Assembly: GCF_000729995.1 (NCBI RefSeq)
Contig: NZ_JNFG01000006.1
Location: 124,001 to 188,000, forward strand
DNA: 64,000 nucleotides
Direction of reading: 5' to 3'
From: Caballeronia sordidicola
GTDB lineage: Bacteria > Pseudomonadota > Gammaproteobacteria > Burkholderiales > Burkholderiaceae
This document shows positions 9,955 to 18,952 of this stretch, one piece after another (position 1 is the first letter of the stretch; the number at the start of each line of letters is the position of its first letter). Position numbers and translations under genes: made by a program. The notes under the pieces were generated by a model. It made no database searches. It was given only the letters and a program-made list of their open reading frames with translations, and was not told the DNA's origin.

Positions 9955-10413
9955 TCAGGGACGAACTTGCAGCCAGAAAGTGACCGGCCCGTCGTTGACC
10001 AGCGAGACTTGCATGTTCGCACCGAACTCGCCCGTCGCAACAATGGGATGCGTGGCGCGCGCCTGCGCAACAAAGTAATCAAACAACCTGCGGCCTTCCT
10101 CGGGCGGCGCAGCCGGTGTGAAGCTAGGCCGCAGCCCGCTGGAGGTATCAGCGGCGAGGGTGAACTGCGACACCAGCAACACCCCACCCGCACGCCCGGC
10201 ACCGTCTATATCCCGCACAGGGAGATTCATCTTTCCGGCGGCATCGCTAAAAACACGATACGCCAGCATCTTCGCCAGCAGCTTGTCCGCAACGGCCTCG
10301 GTATCGCCAGGCTCCGCGCACACGAGCGCCAGCAAGCCGGCATCGATCGCACCCGTCACGCGGTCGCCCACGCGCACGTCGGCCCGCAAGACACGCTGAA
10401 TGAGTGCGATCAA
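9955..10413 (-). CDS. dtd: D-aminoacyl-tRNA deacylase
   Basis: Hydrolyses D-aminoacyl-tRNA, removing wrongly charged D-amino acids. The start chosen is TTG at 10413, four bases beyond the tyrS stop. It gives a 152-residue protein starting with (M)IALIQRV, the normal family N-terminus. No ATG lies at that position, and a longer reading would run into tyrS. The signature [17 protein letters not shown] with its catalytic Thr region and the C-terminal Gly-Pro motif [11 protein letters not shown] are intact. Coupling with tyrS makes sense because TyrRS is a source of D-Tyr-tRNA. Confidence 0.92.
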   Translation of the reverse strand: MIALIQRVLRADVRVGDRVTGAIDAGLLALVCAEPGDTEAVADKLLAKMLAYRVFSDAAGKMNLPVRDIDGAGRAGGVLLVSQFTLAADTSSGLRPSFTPAAPPEEGRRLFDYFVAQARATHPIVATGEFGANMQVSLVNDGPVTFWLQVRP

Positions 10414-10417
10414 GCGC

Positions 10418-11674
10418 TTACGCTGCCAGCGTGACGCGCGCGAAGCGGCGCTTTCCGACCTGCACCACAAACTCGCCCGCCTCGATCTTCAAGCCCTTGT
10501 CTGACACCGTCGCACCGTCGATCTTCACGCCACCCTGCTCGATATTGCGCAGCGCCTCGCTGGTCGAAGGCACCAGTCCGGCTTGCTTCAACAGTTGCCC
10601 GATGGCGAGCGGTGCGCCGCTTAGCGTCACCGATGGAATTTCGTCCGGCACGCCACCCTTCGCACGATGGTTGAAGTCTTCCAGCGCCCGTTCCGCGTCA
10701 GCCGGCGAATGGAAACGCCCAACGACCTCCTGCCCCAGCAGCACCTTGAAATCGCGCGGGTTACGACCACCCTCGGCTTCGCTTTTGAACCGCGCAATCT
10801 CTTCGATACTTCTAAACGACAGCAACTCGAAGTAGCGCCACATGAGCGTGTCGGAAATGCTCATCAGCTTGCCGAACATGTCGGTAGGCTTCTCGCTAAT
10901 GCCGATGTAGTTGTGCTTCGACTTCGACATCTTCTCGACGCCGTCCAGCCCTTCCAGCAGCGGCATGGTCAAGATGCATTGCTGCTCCTGGCCGTATTGC
11001 TTTTGCAATTCGCGGCCAACCAGCAGATTGAACTTCTGGTCCGTGCCGCCGAGTTCGAGATCGGCGTTCAGCGCAACCGAGTCGTAACCCTGCATCAGCG
11101 GATACAGCAACTCATGAATCGAGATGGGTACGCCGCCCTGGTAACGCTTCGTGAAATCCTCGCGCTCAAGAATCCGCGCGACTGTGTAGCGCGAAGCGAG
11201 TTTGATCATGCCGTCGGCGCCGAGCGGCATGGACCATTCGCTGTTGTATCGAATCTCGGTCTTCTCACGATCCAGCACGAGCGCGGCTTGCTCGAAATAG
11301 GTCCTCGCGTTCGACTCGATCTGCTCCCGCGTCAACGGCGGCCTCGTGGCGTTACGCCCTGACGGATCGCCGATCAGCGAAGTGAAGTCGCCGATCAGGA
11401 AGATCACCGTATGGCCGAGATCCTGCAACTGACGCATCTTGTTCAGGACAACCGTATGGCCAATATGAATATCAGGCGCAGTCGGATCCAGGCCAAGCTT
11501 GATGCGCAGCGGCTTGCCGCTCGCGGCGCTGCGAGCGAGTTTCTGCGCGAACTCAGCTTCGATCAACAGTTCGTCGCAGCCCCGTTTGGCGATGGCAAGC
11601 GCTGCCTGCACTTCGTCGGTCAGGGGTAAGTTTTTCGCAGCCGAAGCCGGAGAGTCGTTCGGTTCAGTGGTCAT
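10418..11674 (-). CDS. tyrS: Tyrosyl-tRNA synthetase
   Basis: Class I aminoacyl-tRNA synthetase charging tRNA-Tyr. The ATG at 11674 gives MTTEPNDSP and a 418-residue protein. An upstream in-frame extension to 11806 is Arg-rich and unlike the family. The HIGH motif is seen in [13 protein letters not shown] and the KMSKS motif in [13 protein letters not shown]. An S4-like RNA-binding domain forms the C-terminus ([16 protein letters not shown]). It is the first gene of a minus-strand unit with dtd and the phosphatase, and is divergent from anmK. Confidence 0.96.
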   Translation of the reverse strand: MTTEPNDSPASAAKNLPLTDEVQAALAIAKRGCDELLIEAEFAQKLARSAASGKPLRIKLGLDPTAPDIHIGHTVVLNKMRQLQDLGHTVIFLIGDFTSLIGDPSGRNATRPPLTREQIESNARTYFEQAALVLDREKTEIRYNSEWSMPLGADGMIKLASRYTVARILEREDFTKRYQGGVPISIHELLYPLMQGYDSVALNADLELGGTDQKFNLLVGRELQKQYGQEQQCILTMPLLEGLDGVEKMSKSKHNYIGISEKPTDMFGKLMSISDTLMWRYFELLSFRSIEEIARFKSEAEGGRNPRDFKVLLGQEVVGRFHSPADAERALEDFNHRAKGGVPDEIPSVTLSGAPLAIGQLLKQAGLVPSTSEALRNIEQGGVKIDGATVSDKGLKIEAGEFVVQVGKRRFARVTLAA

Positions 11675-12070
11675 GCTTGCAACTTTTTTCGGGTGATTTG
11701 TTCGGGGCGCTAACAGGCGCCGATCGGGCAACAGCCGCTGTTTCCCGATTCGTCCACAGTCACGTTCGGACATGGAAAATCGTGCGGCATTCGCTTGTTC
11801 AGGCAACGGATTTTACGTGATGTCGACCGCCTTCGCCCCGTTTTCCCCGCTTGTTGGCCGCGCGTTGGCCATTCGGTCATGTTTTGAATGCCCTGACTCC
11901 GGATACGGAGCTCAAAACACGACCGAATGGCTAACGGCTTAACGAGTGGCATCGATGCGTGGATAATCGGTCCATCGCGGCCGCTTTGGCCGTAGGAATT
12001 GCATCAATAATTGCCTCAATGACTGCTCGAACAGGGTCATCGGTGAACCCGCATCGAACAGGAGAGCAAC
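11675..12070. other. Divergent intergenic region tyrS-anmK
   Basis: About 400 bases between divergent tyrS and anmK. It must hold both promoters, but no clean -35/-10 pair stands out. Its main feature is a long imperfect palindrome at 11868-11931. Short open frames here look unlike proteins. Confidence 0.5.
11868..11931. repeat. Long inverted repeat between tyrS and anmK
   Basis: A 20-base left arm (11868-11887) and right arm (11912-11931) are complementary at 19 of 20 positions. They begin gccattcggtc and end gaccgaatggc. The 24-base spacer itself contains ctccg/cggag (11897-11901 with 11906-11910) around gata. There is no T-run, so it is not a simple terminator. A regulator site or a structured RNA element is possible. 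Confidence 0.85.
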
Positions 12071-13225
12071 GTGGCGCGACGGACCGAGGCAACGGAAGCA
12101 GGCGACATGGCGGACGGCGTGTACTTTGGGCTGATGTCGGGTACGAGCATGGACGGTGTGGACGGCATTGCCGTCCAGTTCACGGCGGGCAAGCCGTCCG
12201 TTGTGCTCGGCGAGGCTCACGTCGGGTTCTCGCAAGGTCTGCGCGACGCGCTCTTCGCCCTTCAGGCCCCTGGCGACAACGAACTGGAACGCGAAGCCCT
12301 TGCAGCGAACGCGCTGGCTGCGCGCTACGCCGTGTGTTGTCACGAACTGGCCAGCATGAGCGGCTACTCGTCCGCGAAAGTCCGCGCGATCGGCGTACAC
12401 GGGCAGACGGTACGGCATCGACCGGAAAAGGGTTACACGCGGCAAATCAACAATCCCGCGCTGCTCGCAGAAATGACGAACATCGACATCGTCGCCGACT
12501 TCCGTAACCGTGACGTCGCCGCCGGCGGTCAGGGCGCGCCGCTCGTCCCGGCATTTCACGCGACCATTTTCGGCAGCAAGGACGAGACGCGCGTGGTCTG
12601 CAACCTGGGCGGCATCAGTAACATCACCATTCTTTCGGCCAACGGCAGCGTCCACGGTTTCGATTGCGGACCGGCGAATGCCCTGCTGGACGAATGGGCG
12701 CACCGGCACCTGAAACGGCCCTTCGACGAAGGCGGTCATTTCGCGGCACAGGGCCAAGTGCACCGCCCGCTGCTGAACGCGCTGCTCAACGAACCGTTCT
12801 TTGAACAGCAACCGCCTAAAAGCACCGGCCGGGATCTATTCAATCCAGGGTGGCTTGATGCCAAGCTCATCGGTTTTGAAAAGATATCGCCCGAAGATGT
12901 GCAGGCCACCCTTGTCGCGCTGACCGCCATCACCGTTGCAAGAGAAATCGAGCGACATGCTTCCGATTGCCGCGCGGTCTATGTGTGCGGCGGCGGCGCC
13001 CGTAATCCGGTGCTGATGCAGGCGATCCAGCAGGCGCTTGGGGAGAGCGGCGTCGCGGGTGTCCCCGTGATGACCACCGAAGCGCTCGGCGTGCCGCCAC
13101 AGCAGGTGGAAGCATTGGCGTTCGCATGGCTTGCGATGCGCTGCGTGGCCCGTAAGCCCGGCAATATATCGGCGGTAACAGGGGCTGCGGGGGAACGGGT
13201 GTTAGGGGCGATTTATCCGCGTTAA
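12071..13225 (+). CDS. anmK: Anhydro-N-acetylmuramic acid kinase
   Basis: Phosphorylates 1,6-anhydro-MurNAc from peptidoglycan recycling to MurNAc-6-phosphate. The GTG at 12071 is preceded by aggag with six-base spacing, a strong ribosome site. An internal ATG at 12107 (MADGVYFG) also fits but has a weaker site. The ATP-binding start [18 protein letters not shown] and the middle signature [13 protein letters not shown] are clear. The C-terminal [17 protein letters not shown] is also typical. The protein has 384 residues with the GTG start. Confidence 0.94.
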   Translation: MARRTEATEAGDMADGVYFGLMSGTSMDGVDGIAVQFTAGKPSVVLGEAHVGFSQGLRDALFALQAPGDNELEREALAANALAARYAVCCHELASMSGYSSAKVRAIGVHGQTVRHRPEKGYTRQINNPALLAEMTNIDIVADFRNRDVAAGGQGAPLVPAFHATIFGSKDETRVVCNLGGISNITILSANGSVHGFDCGPANALLDEWAHRHLKRPFDEGGHFAAQGQVHRPLLNALLNEPFFEQQPPKSTGRDLFNPGWLDAKLIGFEKISPEDVQATLVALTAITVAREIERHASDCRAVYVCGGGARNPVLMQAIQQALGESGVAGVPVMTTEALGVPPQQVEALAFAWLAMRCVARKPGNISAVTGAAGERVLGAIYPR

Positions 13226-13384
13226 TGCCCGGCTGTCACCAACAATCCATTACTAGCGAAGAGGCTAACAACAACACGAGAAACTGACGGCTAGCTCAGG
13301 CGTACCGATGAAAACCTTGGCTCGTGCGCCATAACCTCAATTTTCATTGAAACACACGTCCAGGCAAACGCAGGCCCACAAAAC

Positions 13385-13412
13385 AAAAACGGAGCCCGAA
13401 GGCTCCGTTTTT
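13385..13412. terminator. Bidirectional terminator between anmK and erpA
   Basis: A 7-bp stem, cggagcc (13390-13396) with ggctccg (13401-13407) and loop cgaa, is flanked by an A-run on the left and five T on the right. It can serve both converging genes. Confidence 0.9.
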
Positions 13413-13454
13413 CATCTCTGCATGATGCCGCGTCATCTGATCAATTAATCAGAA

Positions 13455-13820
13455 TCACGCCGAGAATGACGATCCGCAACCGCAGGTGCTGGTCGCATTC
13501 GGATTCTTGATCACGAACTGCGCGCCGTTCAGATCGTCTTTATAGTCAATCTCAGCGCCGACGAGGTATTGATAGCTCATCGAATCGATCAGGAGCTGGA
13601 CGCCGGCTTTGTCCATTACGGTGTCGTCTTCGTTGATGGCTTCGTCAAACGTGAAGCCGTACTGGAAACCCGAACAGCCGCCACCCTGCACGAACACGCG
13701 CAGCTTCAATTCCGGATTGCCTTCTTCGTCGATCAGTTGCTTGACCTTGTCAGCTGCTGCGTCGGTGAAAACGAACGGCAACGGCATTTCGGTCGTGGGG
13801 GTATCTGTGACAGCGTTCAT
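13455..13820 (-). CDS. erpA: Iron-sulfur cluster insertion protein ErpA
   Basis: A-type carrier that delivers Fe-S clusters to apoproteins. The 121-residue protein has the three conserved cysteines: Cys49 in [11 protein letters not shown], and Cys113 and Cys115 in STCGCGSSF. It is a single gene between the anmK/erpA terminator and the ribosomal protein terminator. Confidence 0.95.
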   Translation of the reverse strand: MNAVTDTPTTEMPLPFVFTDAAADKVKQLIDEEGNPELKLRVFVQGGGCSGFQYGFTFDEAINEDDTVMDKAGVQLLIDSMSYQYLVGAEIDYKDDLNGAQFVIKNPNATSTCGCGSSFSA

Positions 13821-13985
13821 TCGAACTCTCCAAAAAAGCTTCTGATGCCTATTGTAGGGCTGATCTCAATATCGTGCTGGAAGCCCATGTAATCAATAGG
13901 CTATCGCTCCCACACTATCCCGAAATTGCCGTGGCTGCCTGGGACATCGCCGAAAGACGGCAGCGATCCTCGAGCATCCGCCACG

Positions 13986-14020
13986 AAAAAAGCCGCCGGC
14001 GCATACACGCAGGCGGCTTT
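13986..14020 (-). terminator. Terminator of rplM-rpsI
   Basis: On the minus strand a 7-bp stem (agccgcc at 13991-13997 with ggcggct at 14012-14018) is followed by a run of T, encoded by the A-run at 13986-13991. It lies about 40 bases after the rpsI stop. Confidence 0.85.
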
Positions 14021-14062
14021 CCGAGCCATTTCGCCGTAACAACGACGAAACCGCCAAAGAGC

Positions 14063-14455
14063 TTAACGCTTCGAGAATTGTTTCCTGCGACGTGCCTTGT
14101 GGAAACCAACCTTCTTACGTTCAACTTCACGAGCATCGCGGGTAACGAAGCCGGCTTGCGACAGCGTGGGCTTCAGCGTTGCGTCGTAGTCCATCAGCGC
14201 GCGGGTGATGCCGTGGCGAACTGCACCGGCCTGACCCGTTTCACCGCCGCCGTTCACGTTGACTTTGATGTCGAACGTGGTGGCGTGGCTCGTCAGTTCG
14301 AGCGGCTGACGCACGATCATCAACGACGTTTCGCGCGAGAAATAATCAGCAATGGGCTTGCCATTGACGATGATCACGCCCGTACCGGACTTGATGAACA
14401 CGCGGGCAGTGGCGCTCTTGCGGCGGCCCGTACCGTAATTCCAATTACCGATCAT
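14063..14455 (-). CDS. rpsI: 30S ribosomal protein S9
   Basis: A 130-residue ribosomal protein with the typical start [15 protein letters not shown] and the basic tail ending [11 protein letters not shown] that reaches into the decoding region. It is second in the conserved rplM-rpsI operon, 11 bases after rplM. Confidence 0.98.
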   Translation of the reverse strand: MIGNWNYGTGRRKSATARVFIKSGTGVIIVNGKPIADYFSRETSLMIVRQPLELTSHATTFDIKVNVNGGGETGQAGAVRHGITRALMDYDATLKPTLSQAGFVTRDAREVERKKVGFHKARRRKQFSKR

Positions 14456-14466
14456 ATGGGCTCCCT

Positions 14467-14895
14467 TTAGATCTCGAGCGCTTTAGGCTGTTGAGCCGTA
14501 TGCGGATGCGTTGCGCCAGCGTAGACCTTGAGCTTCTTGATCATAGCGTAGCCGAGCGGACCTTTCGGCAACATGCCCTTAACGGCTTTCTCGAACGCGC
14601 GGCCCGGGAAGCGTTCTTGCATCTTGTTGAACGTCGTTTCGTAGATGCCGCCCGGATAGCCCGAGTGACGGTAGTACTTCTTGTCAGTACCCTTGTTGCC
14701 CGTGACGCGCAACTTGCTGGCGTTGATGATGACGATGAAATCGCCAGTGTCGACGTGCGGGGTGAACTCGGGTTTGTGCTTGCCGCGAAGTCGGGCGGCC
14801 ACTTCACTGGCGACACGTCCGAGAACCTTATCCGTCGCGTCAATCACGTACCATTCACGCGTCACCTCATGGGCTTTTGCGGAAAACGTCTTCAT
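14467..14895 (-). CDS. rplM: 50S ribosomal protein L13
   Basis: A 142-residue ribosomal protein. The ATG at 14895 gives [19 protein letters not shown]. The longer open frame upstream runs through the promoter and is rejected. The conserved block [19 protein letters not shown] and the signature around [19 protein letters not shown] are present. It is first in the rplM-rpsI operon, with a strong promoter about 120 bases upstream. Confidence 0.98.
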   Translation of the reverse strand: MKTFSAKAHEVTREWYVIDATDKVLGRVASEVAARLRGKHKPEFTPHVDTGDFIVIINASKLRVTGNKGTDKKYYRHSGYPGGIYETTFNKMQERFPGRAFEKAVKGMLPKGPLGYAMIKKLKVYAGATHPHTAQQPKALEI

Positions 14896-15015
14896 GATCG
14901 ATCCAAAAAATAAATCTGCCCTGCTTTGTCCCGCTTGTATGTTCGTGCGCATCGAGGCGCGTGCGGGCTCTCCCTGGTTCTCGTCCACGGGCATGGTGCG
15001 GATAGAGAACTTTGA

Positions 15016-15045
15016 ATTATAAGGGAAATTTTGGTGTGAAGTCAA
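15016..15045 (-). promoter_or_regulatory. Sigma-70 promoter of rplM-rpsI
   Basis: On the minus strand TTGACT (15040-15045) and a consensus TATAAT (15016-15021) are separated by 18 bases. This fits a strongly expressed ribosomal operon. A 6-bp hairpin (cttgcc 15048-15053 with ggcaag 15059-15064) lies just upstream of the -35 box. Confidence 0.85.
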
Positions 15046-15173
15046 AACTTGCCTGTTTGGCAAGCTAAATCGCCTCGGGCCGGCGCTGAACGGCGGCATT
15101 GCGGAGAGGTTTTGCGAGGGGCAATCAGCCCGCGAATCGCCCGCCAAGCCCGAAATCGACGTTAAAGCAGACG

Positions 15174-15202
15174 AAAAAAAGCCCGAGCCTTGGGCTCGGG
15201 CT
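15174..15202 (-). terminator. Minus-strand rho-independent terminator
   Basis: A 9-bp GC-rich stem (gcccgagcc 15181-15189 with ggctcgggc 15193-15201) has a 3-base loop and, on the minus strand, seven T encoded by 15174-15180. No minus-strand protein gene lies directly upstream, so it should end a non-coding transcript. Confidence 0.9.
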
Positions 15203-15272
15203 GAATCCACCTAGGAGGAGGTGGAGGAGACAGGAGGAAGTATATGAAGGGCTTTTGTGCAAAGCAAGTAAA
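15174..15272 (-). ncRNA. Putative small RNA with CCUCCU hairpin loop
   Basis: The terminator at 15174-15202 lacks any upstream minus-strand gene before rnpB, more than 850 bases away with its own terminator. The transcript just before it is CU-rich. It can form a perfect 7-bp hairpin (15206-15212 with 15219-15225) that presents CCUCCU in a six-base loop. A second CU-rich stretch and a small GCUUU/AAAGC hairpin (15251-15265) lie further upstream. CCUCCU is complementary to a Shine-Dalgarno sequence, the design of several trans-acting sRNAs. The 5' end is a guess. I do not recognise a named family. Confidence 0.55.
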
Positions 15273-15305
15273 TTTGCATTATGAGATATAGTTTCATAAT
15301 GCAAA
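15273..15305. promoter_or_regulatory. Perfect 12-bp dyad in an AT-rich intergenic region
   Basis: The left arm tttgcattatga (15273-15284) and right arm tcataatgcaaa (15294-15305) match perfectly around a 9-base spacer. The dyad sits between the putative sRNA and the OsmC-family gene, in a region (about 15240-15450) far more AT-rich than the genome. It looks like a regulator-binding site for one or both divergent transcripts. The regulator is unknown. Confidence 0.6.
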
Positions 15306-15561
15306 ATATTACCAATTCATAACATATAGCAATTTATTATTTATAATCAGTCACTTATCTAAAATAAAAAACCTCTCAGCCACAACTTGCGGTCGAAACC
15401 CCTTATTCGCAGTAGGGAAATCTCGGATTTATCAGATGTATCGCAATGCAACAATATTCTGCGACTGCCGCAATCGAAGACACTGCGCGGATTTCTACAA
15501 TCAGCTAAAACGCTACAATCGATATGATTGAACAAGTGTCTTATGGCATCGGAGTTTTCTC

Positions 15562-15984
15562 ATGGAATGCAAAGTTAGCTGGATGGGACAGGACGGAATG
15601 GCATTTGCCGCGGAAACGGGCAGCGGCCATCTGGTCACAATGGATGGCGCACCGGAAGGCGGCGGCCGCAACCTCTCGCCGCGGCCAATGGAAATGGTCT
15701 TGCTCGGCACGGGCGGCTGCACCGCGTACGACGTCGTGATGATCCTGAAGAAAAGCCGTCAGGAAGTCGTGGGTTGCTCGGTGACGCTCAAGGCCGAGCG
15801 CGCAAGCGAAGATCCGAAGGTGTTCACGAAGATCCACTTCCACTTCACGGTAACAGGCAAGAACCTGAATCCTGCGACGGTTGAACGCGCGATCACCCTT
15901 TCACACGACAAATACTGCTCGGCGTCGATCATGCTCGCGAAGACAGCCGAGTTGACGCATTCCTTCGATATCGTCGCGAGCTGA
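15562..15984 (+). CDS. OsmC family protein
   Basis: A 140-residue OsmC/Ohr-superfamily protein. Characterised relatives reduce organic or fatty-acid hydroperoxides with two cysteines. Both are present here: Cys53 in LLGTGGCTAYDVVMIL and Cys119 in SHDKYCSASIML. It belongs to the YhfA-like OsmC branch rather than to Ohr proper. It stands alone, with an AT-rich upstream region of about 350 bases holding a perfect dyad, and is followed by a bidirectional terminator shared with rnpB. Confidence 0.88.
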   Translation: MECKVSWMGQDGMAFAAETGSGHLVTMDGAPEGGGRNLSPRPMEMVLLGTGGCTAYDVVMILKKSRQEVVGCSVTLKAERASEDPKVFTKIHFHFTVTGKNLNPATVERAITLSHDKYCSASIMLAKTAELTHSFDIVAS

Positions 15985-16014
15985 AGTGCGCGCATCGAAG
16001 AGAAAAGCAGGACG

Positions 16015-16055
16015 AAAAAAAGCCGGCGTCATCACTGACGCCGGCTTTCTTTTTG
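16015..16055. terminator. Bidirectional terminator between OsmC-family gene and rnpB
   Basis: An 11-bp stem (agccggcgtca 16021-16031 with tgacgccggct 16036-16046) is flanked by an A-run on the left and a T-rich run on the right, so it works for both converging transcripts. Confidence 0.92.
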
Positions 16056-16060
16056 AATCT

Positions 16061-16478
<418 letters not shown>

Positions 16479-16486
16479 CGCCGATG

Positions 16487-16492
16487 ATTTTA
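16487..16492 (-). promoter_or_regulatory. -10 box of rnpB
   Basis: TAAAAT on the minus strand lies about eight bases ahead of the inferred rnpB 5' end. No good -35 match is seen at normal spacing. Confidence 0.5.
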
Positions 16493-16559
16493 GCATGAGG
16501 GGTGCCTCAGCCTCGCCGTAAGGCTTGCCGACGGGCTTGCCGTCAGGCTCATGCACAGG

Positions 16560-17501
16560 CTAAGTCCGCGACCGGCGGCCGGATCGAAAGACTTGGGGGT
16601 TATCGTAGAAAGATGGAGCTTCATTTTCAGGCCACCAGCCCGGCACGCCGAGCACCGGCAGCGGCGTGAAATATCGGCTGGAGATGGTTTCGCTTTTTAG
16701 CCGTTCAGACAGCGCGTGGTCGAGGATCGCGCGGCGCTCGGTATCGGGGGCGGAGAAATAGGCCGGCTCGACGTCCACGATCCACGCATGCCCCGTGCAC
16801 GCCTTGTACGGGGCAACCAGCTTTTCCAGCAGCGCGTGGCCGAAGATGCGCGCCTCGCATCGAAGGCCCCACGCTGCGCGTTGTTCGACGAGCAACGTGC
16901 GCCACTCGAAGGCGCGGAGTGCGGCGGCGAGCGACGGGTCTGCGCAGGCAAAGAGGATCGCGTTTTCATCGAACAGGGTCAGCGCGTCGCGCGCCGCGCC
17001 TCGAGTTGGGCCAATGCCGAGCACATCGATTTCCGCAGCCTGGCCAGCGTTCAGCGCCGCCTTGATGCGCGGGTACTGGAACCACATCGAGCCGTTGAAG
17101 AAATCGTGCAGGTTGTAGCGCGTTGGCACGCACCCGGTCCCGGCGATATGCCCTTCATACGACGCCCCCGCCGGCAGCTCGTCCTGCGCGATGAACGACA
17201 ACGGCTTGCCGCGTCCGGTTGCGCGCGGCTCTGTATGTGCGTCGGCGTTAAGCGTGGAAAGATAGGCTGAGTAGCTAGTTAGCGCGGCCTGGCGCCAGCG
17301 TTCGCCGCGCTCGGCAAGTGGCGCCAGCCACGGGCTTGACCAGTCGATGTCCGTGAAGCTCTGCGCCGCGCGGATATCGGTTAGCGGCGGCGATTCCGTA
17401 TTCGCGCTTTCAGGCTTCGATGCATTTTCCCGGTAGGACATACGAGTAGTTCGAGAGGCGCCGGGTTTTGCGCTCGACTCATCCTGAGCGCGCCCCGGCA
17501 A
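16560..17501 (-). CDS. DUF3025 domain-containing protein
   Basis: Protein of unknown function with a DUF3025 domain, recognised from the aromatic core NLHDFFNGSMWFQYPRIKAALN and the end YFTPLPVLGVPGWWPENE. The start is uncertain. TTG at 17501 (313 residues) has a GGAG site six bases upstream and lies three bases after the pyrC stop. ATG at 17441 (293 residues) has no obvious ribosome site. The close spacing suggests translational coupling with pyrC. No catalytic motif or membrane segment is recognised. Confidence 0.78.
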   Translation of the reverse strand: MPGRAQDESSAKPGASRTTRMSYRENASKPESANTESPPLTDIRAAQSFTDIDWSSPWLAPLAERGERWRQAALTSYSAYLSTLNADAHTEPRATGRGKPLSFIAQDELPAGASYEGHIAGTGCVPTRYNLHDFFNGSMWFQYPRIKAALNAGQAAEIDVLGIGPTRGAARDALTLFDENAILFACADPSLAAALRAFEWRTLLVEQRAAWGLRCEARIFGHALLEKLVAPYKACTGHAWIVDVEPAYFSAPDTERRAILDHALSERLKSETISSRYFTPLPVLGVPGWWPENEAPSFYDNPQVFRSGRRSRT

Positions 17502-17504
17502 CCA

Positions 17505-18602
17505 TCACTCCATCCGCCAGTTAATCGATTCTCCGCCGCCCAGCGGCACGATCTCGTCACCACCCGCCATGAATTCGGCCGGCAGCGTCCAGGGTTCGCG
17601 ACGCAGCGTCACGCTCTCTGTCGAGCGCGGCAAACCGTAGAAGTCGGCGCCGTGGAAACTCGCGAAGCCCTCAAGGCGATCGAGCGCGCCAGCCTGATCG
17701 AAGGCTTGCGTATAGAGCTCCAGCGCGTGCAACGCCGTATAACAACCCGCACAGCCGCACGCGTGTTCCTTCAGCCCTTTCGCATGCGGCGCGCTGTCGG
17801 TGCCGAGGAAAAAACGCGGATTGCCCGACGTGGCCGCGGCAACCAGCGCCACGCGATGCGACTCGCGCTTGAGCACCGGCAAACAGTAGTAATGCGGCCG
17901 GATTCCGCCGACAAACAGCGCATTGCGGTTGTACAGCAGATGATGCGCGGTCAGCGTAGCGCCAGTCGGACCGTCGGCATCGCGGACGTAATCGGCGGCG
18001 TCCTTCGTCGTGATGTGTTCGAACACGACTTTCAGCGCGGGAAAATCGCGACGCAACGGTGTCATCACCCGATCGATAAACACCTTCTCCCGATCGAACA
18101 TATCGATGGCCGGATCTGTTACTTCGCCATGCACGAGCAGCGGCAGGTCGTGCTTTTGCATCGCCTCTAGCGTCTTCGCGCACTTCGCGACACTCGTGAC
18201 ACCGGCGTCCGAATTGGTCGTCGCCCCTGCCGGATAAAGCTTCACCCCGTGGACGAAACCGCTTTCACGGGCACGACGAATTTCGTCGGGCGGCGTGTTA
18301 TCGGTGAGATAAAGCGTCATCAGCGGCTCGAAACGCGCTCCCGGACCGTCCTTGGGCAACGCGGCCAGAATGCGCCCGCGATATGCCGCCGCCATCTCGG
18401 TCGTCGTCACCGGCGGCCGCAGGTTCGGCATGATGATCGCCCGGCCGAACTGCCGTGCCGTGTGCGGCAGGACAGCGGCGAGCACGGCGCCGTCGCGTAC
18501 GTGCAAATGCCAGTCGTCGGGACGCGCGAGCTTGACGGAGTTCACAACGGAGTCGACAGCGGAGTCAACGGAAGAGGCGGAGGCAGGCGTGGAAGCGGAC
18601 AT
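17505..18602 (-). CDS. pyrC: Dihydroorotase (class II)
   Basis: Cytosolic zinc enzyme of pyrimidine synthesis that interconverts carbamoyl-aspartate and dihydroorotate. The ATG at 18602 gives MSASTPASAS and 365 residues. The metal motif is DDWHLHVRDG, the second site is VHGVKLYPAGATTNSD with the carboxylated Lys, and FFLGTDSAPHAKGLKE carries the catalytic Asp. The first 25 residues are a Ser/Ala/Val-rich tail with repeated VDS/VNS units that E. coli PyrC lacks. It is probably co-transcribed with the downstream DUF3025 gene. Confidence 0.95.
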   Translation of the reverse strand: MSASTPASASSVDSAVDSVVNSVKLARPDDWHLHVRDGAVLAAVLPHTARQFGRAIIMPNLRPPVTTTEMAAAYRGRILAALPKDGPGARFEPLMTLYLTDNTPPDEIRRARESGFVHGVKLYPAGATTNSDAGVTSVAKCAKTLEAMQKHDLPLLVHGEVTDPAIDMFDREKVFIDRVMTPLRRDFPALKVVFEHITTKDAADYVRDADGPTGATLTAHHLLYNRNALFVGGIRPHYYCLPVLKRESHRVALVAAATSGNPRFFLGTDSAPHAKGLKEHACGCAGCYTALHALELYTQAFDQAGALDRLEGFASFHGADFYGLPRSTESVTLRREPWTLPAEFMAGGDEIVPLGGGESINWRME

Positions 18603-18952
18603 TGGCGTGATAGCGATGAAAATAATCGGATGACGAAAACGCAGGGACTGTGGCGGCCGCGAAACCAGAAAGCATAAACACTCAAGCGAAACCTGAGCAG
18701 CTGCGCCATGAATATCGGCCGGATCAGTGAATCGTGTTCCCAAACTGCGTGCTTGATCAAGCTACAAACGGAAGCGGCCAACCCAATCGGTCAGTTTTTC
18801 TCCCGCGAGCCGGCCCATACCGTGGAAATTCCACAACGATGCCACCCCGCGGTCGAGAGCCGCGATTTTTGGCGGTTTCGTCGGTGCTATGCTTTGGCTA
18901 GCCGTATTGTAACGGTTAGCTCCATTCACCCAGTCTGTCTGCAGCCTCAGCA
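18603..18952. other. Divergent intergenic region pyrC-glutamine amidotransferase
   Basis: About 350 bases that must contain the promoters of both divergent genes. I see no convincing gene, strong -35/-10 pair or long repeat. Confidence 0.5.

Noticed and set aside
11710..11952. Minus-strand 80-codon frame upstream of tyrS
   Set aside because: It runs through the palindrome, has no recognisable motif and an Arg/Cys-biased composition.
15244..15291. Plus-strand 14-residue frame (MKGFCAKQ...) preceded by a perfect aggagg
   Set aside because: The aggagg is explained as the complement of CU-rich sequence in the minus-strand sRNA candidate. Other purine-rich repeats nearby show it is not a specific ribosome site. 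A leader peptide is not excluded but is less likely.
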